Below are positions 55,174-64,000 of a stretch of 64,000 nt of DNA, one piece after another; the stretch's first letter is position 1, and each line of letters starts with the position of its first letter. The notes under the pieces were generated by a model. The model did not search any database. It saw only the letters and a list, made by a program, of their open reading frames with translations, and was not told the origin of the DNA. Source of the stretch: Rutidosis leptorrhynchoides (taxonomy: Eukaryota > Streptophyta > Magnoliopsida > Asterales > Asteraceae); contig NC_092335.1 of the NCBI RefSeq assembly GCF_046630445.1, forward strand, positions 317,054,001-317,118,000. The letters are read 5' to 3'. The position numbers and the translations under genes are program-made.

Positions 55174-55962
55174 TGTAGTAACCCGGAAATTTCCGACCAA
55201 ATTTAAACTTAATCTTAATCTATAATCGACACGATAAGCAAAGTCTGTAATGTGAAGTCTCAAAAACTTTGAACTGTGTTCATGTAATCATTTGACCTTT
55301 GACTATTCCCGACGATTCACGAACAATTATTTGTAAATAAATATGTACATATATATTATGTATATGTATGTATATATATAATAATTTGAAATTTAAAATA
55401 TAATTGGATTATTTAAATTAATTATGTGAAATAAGATATAAAATAATTAAGTGTAACTTAAAATGAATCTATATATAAATGTATATGATTTTTATATATG
55501 ATTATGATTATATGTATATTTTAATGTATAAGAATTCAATCATATATAGTATATAAATATTAAACATTACATAATTAATAAATTGTAATATTAATATATT
55601 AAAAGTAATCCTAAGTTAAAATATTGTTATTATTACTTTTAACATTATTAAAATAAATATTAATATTAATGTTAAAATCAGTATTTTTAGTATTATTAAT
55701 TATAAATTATAAATATGAAATTTAATACATGTAATTTGTTATACTATTATTGTTGTCATTATTGTTATTAGTAAAATTATAATCTTAGTTACTAATATGA
55801 TTACTAAAAGTAATATGATTAATTTGATTAACATAATTAACATTTAAAATTATTATTATCATTGTTTTTATTATTATATTATGATAAAAATATCATTAAC
55901 ATGATTATTATTTCTATTATTATTATTAATTTCATTATTATTATTTTTATGATTATTAGCAC

Positions 55963-55993
<31 letters not shown>

Positions 55994-57304
55994 ATAATTA
56001 TTATTATTATTAACATAATTATTAATATTAATTATATAAATCATATATATGCACGAAAACCATACAATATTGTTACAGATGCCTATCAACTGTAGTAAAT
56101 TGAAGATTCTTGTTTCTGAATTAGATACAAAACAAATTCAAACACCGAATAGGATCCAAATTCTGTTGTAGATCGCTTTCTCCTTTTTATTTTTTTTATT
56201 ATTTTCTTTGTACCAAATAATTCCCCTGTCAACTCCAATCTACTAAATGATTTGATTAGTACAAGCTGTTAAGGGTTCATTCACACTTACATAGATATAC
56301 ATTAATATACATTGCTCGATTTATTTGTTAAACACTAAACCACACACCATGTTCCTCCTGCTTCATGTCCAACTCCATCACCACCTTTCACTGCCACCAC
56401 CTTTTGAGGTTCGAACCATGAACCACACCAACACCGCAACTCTATCTCACACTCTCTCTAAGATATTCTCCTTCATGAATCTCGAAAACCGCTAACCATA
56501 AATCATCTTCATCATCCTTCTTTACTACCATTCGGTTCACCACCATCACTAACCATCGAACTAACACCACTATTGACTGCAACACTTGCTCGATACAGAC
56601 CCACGAACTACAGCCCATCGAGCCATCTGTTTTGCTAATAGTATTTGTGTTCCGGCTAACAAGTCGTTACAAAATGCCACCCAAAAACCATCACCAACGA
56701 TATCTATTGCTGAACTATGTTACTCTTCCCGTTTCTATCTGTAAACAGCCGAAAACCAAACAACTTTGATCCTGCTGTAACCGTTGTCCAACTTTATTTG
56801 TTGTTTATGTTTAATATTAGTCTAAGACTCAAATACCTCGAATAAAGTTACTGTAATTGCTTTTGCATGTTGTCTTTTGCTTTTGGTCGACAACCACAAG
56901 TCCAAGATTCCCAATTGAATATAATATGAAGATAGGAGTGGTTGAGAAAGGCCACAGAATTCGCTGTTTCTTTTATATATTTTTTTAAATTGATCGAATA
57001 CCCTACCAATATATTATGTCGACGTGTTATATTAGTTGACGATGAGGATACATAATGGTGGGGTTTACAGTTGAATGTTGATGATTAGTATAAGATAGAT
57101 AAGGACGAGTACTTCTTTCCCTTTCTGAAAATACAAAAACTACTGGATTGATTATTTCTGTTACTGGATCGTGGATATCTGGTTGTGCTGGGATCCAAGC
57201 ATTATTTTGGGCCAAATTATAGAAATTGAAGAAATGGGAGACAAGATAGTAATACGGGTTAAATAGGTATAAATCGTGCAATTATTCAGAAAAACGGAAA
57301 TAGA

Positions 57305-57366
57305 GGGACGGTCTGGGGTGTTGTTGGTTAAGCATGAGGTCTTGGGTTCGATTCCTGTTATGGGCA
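57305..57366 (+). other. tRNA-like Pol III box module (57 kb copy)
   Basis: GGTTCGATTCC is a perfect B box, with GGTGTTGTTGGTTAAGC upstream as a weak A box and a run of nine or more T just downstream. It occupies the same place relative to the LTR 3' block and ATT tracts as the modules at 46419 and 50663. Confidence 0.55.
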
Positions 57367-57679
57367 TTTTTTTTTTGGAATAACACTTAAAGGTAGTCTT
57401 TACTTATTATATTTATCATTATATTTGTTATTATTATTATTTATGATTGTTGTTATTTAGTAATATAAGTAAAAAGATTACTAGTAAAATTAATATTATT
57501 AACATTTTTGTTATTACTAATATTATATTTATCATTAAAATGGAATTTTATCACTAACATATGTATTAATTATTATTGTAATACCATTAAAATTATTATT
57601 ATTAATAAGTATTATACATTTATGAACTAAACTTAGAAATTATGAAAAACCCTTATGATCTTGAATAAGACAAGTATTT

Positions 57680-57680
<1 letters not shown>

Positions 57681-57736
<56 letters not shown>
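57681..57736. repeat. (TA)n microsatellite
   Basis: About 56 bases of TA in the foreign LTR. Confidence 0.95.
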
Positions 57737-57738
<2 letters not shown>

Positions 57739-57911
57739 ATCTATATTGTTTACGATATACTATGATCGTGCATAATATAAACAAAGTATCTATACATATA
57801 TAAGAGTAGATACAACACCGTTAAGTTCTTAAGATATTAATAAGAATTATTATTAATAAAATTATTATTATGATCATTACTGATATTATATTATTACTAT
57901 CATTATTATCA

Positions 57912-57912
57912 C

Positions 57913-57999
<87 letters not shown>
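57912..57999. repeat. (ATT)n microsatellite
   Basis: Nearly uninterrupted ATT triplets, about 88 bases. Confidence 0.95.
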
Positions 58000-58001
<2 letters not shown>

Positions 58002-58140
58002 TACTATCATCGTTATTATTATTATTTCAAATAAATATTTCAAGTATATTAATATAAGTTTTAAAACATAAAATGATAGTTTTTCTAAACATCAATATAG
58101 GATAACTATAAAACATAACATATCTATTACTTTAAATCTG

Positions 58141-58142
<2 letters not shown>

Positions 58143-58215
<73 letters not shown>
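58143..58215. repeat. (TA)n microsatellite
   Basis: About 70 bases of TA in the foreign LTR. Confidence 0.95.
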
Positions 58216-58229
<14 letters not shown>

Positions 58230-59362
58230 AGTATACAAAATCTTAAGTATTTAAGAATACCTAAATAAATAGTCAATAAATTACTAATATAGGAAATATA
58301 TTGATATACAAATTTAATCGATTACGATTATATATATTAATGATTATATAAATGATATAGGTTCGTGAATCGAAGGCCAACCGTATACTTGTTCAATGTC
58401 GTTCTATGTATTTTTACTACAAAATACATTAGGTGAGTTTCATTTTCCCTTTTTACTCATTACATTTTTAGGCTGAGAATACATGCAATGTTTTAATAAC
58501 TGTTTTGCAATATTTATATGCGTGAGTTTCATTTGCCCTCTTTTTAAATGCTTTTGCAATATATATTTTTGGGACTGAGAATACATGCGCTGCTTTATAA
58601 ATGTTTGACGAAATAGACACAAGTACTTAAAACTACATTCTATAGCTGGATTATTAAACCAAATATGCCTCTTTTTAGTCTGGTAATCTAAGAATTAGGG
58701 AACAGACACCCTAATTGTAGCGAATCCTAAAGATAGATCTGTCGGGCCCAACAAGCCCCATCCAAAGTACCGGATGCTTTAGTACTTCGAAATTTATATC
58801 ATGTCCGAAGGAGGATCCCAGAATGATGGGGATATTCTTATATGCATATTGTTAATGTCGGTTACCAGGTGTTCAATCCATATGAATGATATTATTGTCT
58901 CTATGCATGGGACGTATGTTTATGAGAAATGTAAAAATGAAAATCTTGTGGTCTATTAAAATGATGAAAATGATTATTTATGTTAAACTAATGAACTCAC
59001 CAACCTTTTGGTTGACACTTGAAAGCATGTTTATTCTCAGGTATGAAAGAAATCTTCCGCTGTGCATTAGCTCATATTAGATACATTACTTGGAGTCATT
59101 CATGGCATATTTCAAAAGACGTTGCATTCGAGTCGTTGAGTTCATCAAGATTATTATTAAGTCAATTATAGTTAGATGTATTATGAAATGGTATGCATGC
59201 CGTTAACTTTTGACGTAATGAAAGATTGTCTTTTCAAAAACGAATGCAATGTTTGTAAAATGTATCATATAGAGGTCAAGTACCTCGCGATGTAATCAAC
59301 TGTTGTGAATCGTTTATAATCGATATGGACTTCATCCGGATGGATTAGGACGGGTCATCACA

Positions 59363-59740
59363 GTTGGAGGTTTAAGATGAAATCAAGTGGCAAACTTGAA
59401 GAATTTGTTTAGTTTCATATGTTATAGGCAATATTTTAATTCATTTTAATTGTCCAATCTTGATAGTCCACATTCGATAGTCCACAGTTAACAGTCCAAT
59501 AATTCATATATAGTTTAATTTATAATATTCGAATTAATTAATACGTATCGTGACCCGTGTACATGTCTCAGACTCGATCACAACTCAAACTATATATATT
59601 ATTATAGAATAAACCTCAACTCTGTATAGAGAACTCGATCATTACTGCATATAGAGTGTCTATGATTATTCCAAATAATATATATAGATTCGTCGATATG
59701 ATATATCAAAACCTTGTATACCTGTCCTGATATTTAAAGT
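59363..59740 (-). repeat. Scrap of a B-like LTR in reverse orientation
   Basis: 59440-59740 resembles the reverse complement of about 28900-29130 in the B LTR (for example GATCACAACTCAAACTATAT and AGAGTGTCTATG). The right end of the same scrap is at 47274-47340, showing that the tandem copies share this junction. Confidence 0.6.
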
Positions 59741-60496
59741 GCGTAAAATAAATACAGAAATTAAATGACGATAAATAAAATGCGTAAAGTAAATAACAGA
59801 AATTAAATGACGATAAATAAAATTGAGAGAATGTAAATTGCGATAATTAAATTGTGATAAATAAAGTGTAATCAGTTAGCTGGGAACAATTAGCTAGGAA
59901 CAGTTAGCGTGTATTCTTAACAAAATTTCTCATAGTTAATTTTTTTGTTTCTAACAAATTTTATTTTGTCAAATGTTTCCTTCATTATGCCACTTGATTT
60001 TTGATAAATCAAAATCCAAATATGAAATTGGATGAATATGGTTATTCTGGGGTGAACGGATTTATATATCGGTGGACGTAAGTAGGATAGTAAACGACTG
60101 TTGAATCAGCTTCGAAGAATGTACAGTGTAACTTATTAATGTGAAATCTGAATATTCCTCGGGTATTACCTACCCATTAAAATATTTTCACAATTAACAC
60201 TTTGTACGAAAGAATTTTTAATTACAATCTTTATGAAAACATATATACATATATATTTTCTTCAGACGTAATCATGGATTTAATGAGTCAATGTGATATT
60301 AAACTCATCAGATTTACGATTAGAGCTATGGTACATAATCTCTAAAACATTAGAGTTTACATAATCGTCATGTAGAACAAAGATGATTGATGTAGAACGA
60401 TACATAGATTGATGATTATAATTGATGTACAGAATGAGGTGTTGAGGCGTATGTTATTGATGATACGGGTGCTGTTATTGATGGTACTGTTGGTGT
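59741..60496 (-). other. Non-coding interior of element E, right part
   Basis: Starts with the degenerate ATGACGATAAATAAAATGCG-type repeat (to about 59880). It then joins interior sequence homologous to 6350-7300 of A, with the internal polypurine motif at 60161-60180. No gene seen. Confidence 0.6.
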
Positions 60497-60915
60497 CGGT
60501 GATGTTGCTGAAGCTGGTATGTTTTGCACCATATTTTCCAAGGCTACATCTTAGGCGCGAAACTCATTGACTTCTTATTTTATTCCGGGATGATTGTCGG
60601 TCGGAAAGAGCGGATGAATAAAGTTTTGAATTTGAGATAGTATATAATCATGGCGAGATATTCGGGTAATGAGGGCGAAAATAGTGTTTTGGATTGGTTC
60701 GCTGGTGAATGCTTCAAGTTCTTCACCAAGAGTGCAGGTTGGTGGGTGGAAGGGATCGCCTTCTTCTCGTTTCCATCGGTTAAGTCAACTACGAACCCAT
60801 CAGATGAATTGGGGATGACTGATTGGTTGATTCATTCCGGTGACGCTGATAGGTGAAACTCCATATCGGAATAGCTGTCGGAATCCGAGGAATTCGAACT
60901 GGTTGAGGAATTCAT
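60497..60915 (-). pseudogene. Broken homologue of the 144-aa leader ORF (right E interior)
   Basis: Near-copy of 48107-48525 with the same frameshift and stops, so the damage predates the tandem duplication of the two interiors. Confidence 0.75.
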
Positions 60916-61217
60916 CTCGTACGATCAGATGAAGGACTTTTCGATAAGAAATAGATTATAGGATGTAGATTAGTACTCTGCAATACATAATTTACATATG
61001 TATATATAATACTAAAATCCCAAAAGTTACGGAGAAATCTACGGAAGCTGTCAGGCAAAGATAACAATAACAGATACGCTAAGATATGAATTTATCTATA
61101 CACTGTCTATGCATTAGAGGCAGTAAGACATGTCTAGACTTAGGATGATAAGCAGGTGATTTCTGACAAGAAATGATAAGCAAAACTTTTGACATGCAGA
61201 CACGGTCGAAGTCCAGA

Positions 61218-61297
61218 CTCACTAATGCATCTAAACAACTATCAGTTAGACATACTAATGCAAGACCTGGTTCGCTAAGACCACCGCTCTGATACCA
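61218..61297 (-). promoter_or_regulatory. Leader and tRNA-iMet primer-binding site of element E
   Basis: The minus strand reads TGGTATCAGAGC at 61286-61297. GCATTAGTG-type boxes lie about 33 bp apart downstream. The right LTR starts at 61300. Confidence 0.85.
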
Positions 61298-61299
61298 AC

Positions 61300-62883
61300 T
61301 GTAAAGACCAGTCCTAATCCATCCAGACGAAGTCTATATCGATTATAAACGATTCACAATAGTTGATTACATCGCGAGGTACTTGACCTCTATATGATAC
61401 ATTTTACAAACATTGCATTCGTTTTTGAAAAGACAACATTTCATTACATTGAAAGTTTACGACATGCATCTCATTTCCTAATGTATCTAACTATAATTGA
61501 CTCAATAATAATCTTGATGAACTCGACGACTAGAATGCAACGTCTTTTGAAATATGTCATGAATGACTCCAAGTAATATCCCTAAAATGAGCAAATGCAC
61601 AGCGGAAGATTTCTTTCGTACCTGAGAATAAACATGCTTTAAAGTGTCAACCAAAAGGTTGGTGAGTTCATTAGTTTAACATAAATAATCATTTCCATCA
61701 TTTTAATAGACCACAAGATTTTCATTTCTCATAAATATAAGTCCCATACATAGAGACAAAAATATCATTCATATGGATTGAACACCTGGTAACCGACGTT
61801 AACTTAATGCATAGAATATCCCCAAAACAGAACCTTTCGTCTGTATAATAATCTCGAAGTACTAAAGCATTCGTACCCTGAATGGGACTTGTAAAGATCC
61901 ATAGATCTATCTTTAGGATTCGCGTCAATCAGGGGCCATTTCCCTAAATTCTTAGGTTACCAGACTTGAAGGGCGATATTCGATTTAATAATCCAACCAT
62001 ATAATGTAGTTTTTGATCACTTGTGTCTATTTCGTAAAACATTTATAAAAGCAGCGCATGTATTCTCAGTCTCAAAAATATATATTGCAAAAGCATTTAA
62101 AAAGGGAGCAAATGAAACTCACATATTGTATTTTGTAGTAAAAATACATACGACAATATTGAACAATGCTAGGTTTGGCCTCGGATTCACGAACCTATAT
62201 CATTTGTATATATATTAAAATGTATAATCGTATTCGAACAAGTCTATATATTATAACTTGAATTATATATTATACTTATTTAGTTTATGTATATATTTAA
62301 AATGTTTAATATCTATATATTTGGTTATATTAATATATCTCTATGTATATATGGTTAGTATTATATGAAAATATTCTTAATTCGTTATATATAAACTATT
62401 AATATGATTCATATTAAAATATATGTATTAAGTATATTTTAGGTAAAAAATATTTATTTGTAACGAAAATGATAGTTTTTATAATAATGATTTACTAATA
62501 ATAATAACTTTCTTAATATTGATAATACTAATATTAATAACGATATTGTTAAAATATGTTTATGATAATAATAGTAAAACTAATAATTACGAAAATGATA
62601 TTTATACCAATATTAGTGAGAGTAATAATAACTTGTATTGTTTTATAATAACAATAATAATAATCCTAAACATATTCATAATAATAATAATAGTACTAAA
62701 AATGGTACAATTACTAATATTTACAAAAAATAATAATAAGTTGCATTATTTTTGTCACTAATTATAATGTTTAAAATGATAATTTTATTATGTTCCTAAT
62801 AATGATAATAATAATAATAATAATAATAATCCTAATACTTAATAATAATAATAATACTAATAATAATATTAATAATAATAATG

Positions 62884-62931
<48 letters not shown>

Positions 62932-64000
62932 TAAAAGGTTTATACCCTTTAAAGGTTTCTTTAAAAAGAATTGGTCCAGACCGGGTTCGAACCCGCGACC
63001 TCTCGCACACTCGACAACACATCGAACCAGTTGAGCTGGCTTGTCCTTCTGATTATATCCGTATCCATATATATATAAAACCCATTCTAATATGTTTCCA
63101 TCTTCTTATTCTTTCTTAACCCAGACGACTAATGATCGAATCAAGTTGATAACGAATTTACTAGGATTATAACTTAAACAGAAACGACTCATCATAATTA
63201 TATTGCAATTACAGAAGCAAAATAACGAGGATTTCGCTGTAACAGTTTAAAAATATCAAAGAACAATTCAACCCAAACTCAACATTTGATTTCAAGATTT
63301 TGAACGTTTTAGTCATAAGTTAAAACATGAAATATATTTCCAATAACTCTTAAAAACTATTCCAATCACCAATTGAACAATTAACATCGAAACAACAGCA
63401 AATTTCCTCAAGAACAAATCAGTTGACTTTTTCAAATTAAGTTTGACTTTCAAAATTGGAATTCGTTAAAAGGATTTGGAGTTTAAGACTTTACAGACAG
63501 TTTAAATAGATGATTACTAACCTCATTACATTAATACATTTCTGAAATTGATGTTGAATTCACGATTTTAATATAATGAACTAAAACAAAAGACGGGACT
63601 GGTTCTAGCTTCTATCTGTTCGAAAAATTTTTGATATAATGATTTTTATTTGATGATTGATAATGAAACACTGAATGATTCTATTTAAGCTTCGACTGAT
63701 TGATGGATTTTTATGATAATAGACTCGACAGGTAGGTCACGGACGAAGGAAAATAATAGAGAAAGAAAGAAGAACAAAATAAAATAATATGGTAGGGATC
63801 TGATAATTATCTCGCGTATCTATCTGATTATCTAATATTTATACTGATTATCTAATTCAATTATTTATATAATGTAATATATTAATATTAATAATAATTA
63901 TATTTACACTAATAATAATAATAATAATGACTATTATTATATCTATAAAATAATTAGTTAATAACTTATAAATATTTCCATAAAAAATATTATAAGTATT
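61300..64000 (-). repeat. Right LTR of element E, truncated by window end
   Basis: Aligns with 48910 to about 51689. It keeps an AAAGTGTC segment near 61642 that the left LTR lost. It has an (AAT)n tract at about 62881-62931 and a tRNA-like module at 62972-63046. Confidence 0.88.
62972..63046 (-). other. tRNA-like module in right LTR of E
   Basis: Identical in layout to 50663-50737: 75 nt, A box CAGCTCAACTGG, B box GGTTCGAACCC, again about 40 bp from an (AAT)n tract. Confidence 0.6.

Larger units (their letters stand above)
55174..59362 (+). repeat. Foreign plus-strand LTR (4189 bp) inside element E
   Basis: TGTAGTAACCCGG...GGGTCATCACA. Its 3' kilobase is the reverse complement of the E LTR start and similar to the end of the B LTR. 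It is followed by GTTGG, the first bases of the usual primer-site spacer, and then unrelated sequence, so its element lost everything after the LTR. Flanks show no 5-bp duplication (CAAAT against GTTGG), arguing against a simple solo LTR. It contains ATT and TA tracts and a tRNA-like module. No gene seen. Confidence 0.75.
48910..64000 (-). mobile_element. Element E: non-autonomous Tekay-like retrotransposon with nested insertions (right end outside window)
   Basis: Left LTR 48910-52565, interior 52566-61299, right LTR from 61300 onward. The primer site (61286-61297) and polypurine block (52566-52601) place it on the minus strand. The interior is homologous to that of A but contains a hAT-type MITE, a foreign 4.2-kb LTR (55174-59362) and an LTR scrap (59363-59740). 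No gag-pol is present. The two LTRs differ by roughly a few percent by eye, older than B. Confidence 0.85.

Noticed and set aside
55174..59362. Simple solo LTR
   Set aside because: The flanking five bases differ (CAAAT against GTTGG) and GTTGG is the start of a primer-site spacer, so it is better read as an LTR whose element was deleted.

Overview
The window looks like a repeat-dense intergenic block of a eudicot nuclear genome, most likely a composite (Asteraceae). It is very AT-rich. It is built almost entirely of nested Ty3/gypsy LTR retrotransposons, and I find no ordinary host gene, rRNA, functional tRNA or CRISPR array. The family assignment rests on recalled resemblance of the Tekay/Del-like and Athila-like proteins to composite elements and has not been checked by a search.

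Layout. (A) 1-12371, minus strand: a non-autonomous element with LTRs of about 3.9 kb. Its first LTR is cut by the window start, and a 606-bp solo LTR (3895-4500) sits inside it. (D) 12372-25718, minus strand: a decayed Athila-type element with gag, RT, integrase, a CCHC ORF and an env-like ORF. Its right LTR is 23670-25718, and A interrupts its left side. (C) 25719-26891 plus 40002-45356, minus strand: a deleted Tekay-like element keeping only integrase scraps. D and B are both inserted in its left LTR. (B) 26892-39996, plus strand: a young, almost complete Tekay/Del chromovirus with two 3253-bp LTRs and a perfect 5-bp target duplication (TAATG). 45357-47273 is a truncated LTR of another family. 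(E) 48910 to the window end, minus strand: a second non-autonomous element preceded by a near-copy of its own internal end (47274-48909), which gives a tandem internal-LTR-internal-LTR array. E contains a hAT-type MITE (53476-53889) and a foreign plus-strand LTR (55174-59362).

How the parts relate. A, B, C and E share a tRNA-iMet primer site, a leader with two GCATTAGTG boxes, and a hairpin beside the 3' polypurine tract. A, B, E and the foreign LTRs also share a conserved LTR 3' block. B carries the only complete gag-pol set, spoiled by one in-frame stop, so a B-like element is the natural candidate helper for A, C and E. B also carries two extra ORFs between its primer site and gag: an acidic 204-aa protein and a 227-aa F-box protein resembling the plant At2g35280/At1g67623 family. 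This is an apparent host-gene capture and the most biologically striking content.

Other unusual signals are three pairs of CATGCGAYCGCATG-type palindromes in the Athila element, each pair spaced exactly 32 bp apart; a covarying double hairpin shared by A, C and E; an internal copy of the polypurine tract in A, B and E; and tRNA-like Pol III boxes inside several LTRs beside ATT microsatellites.
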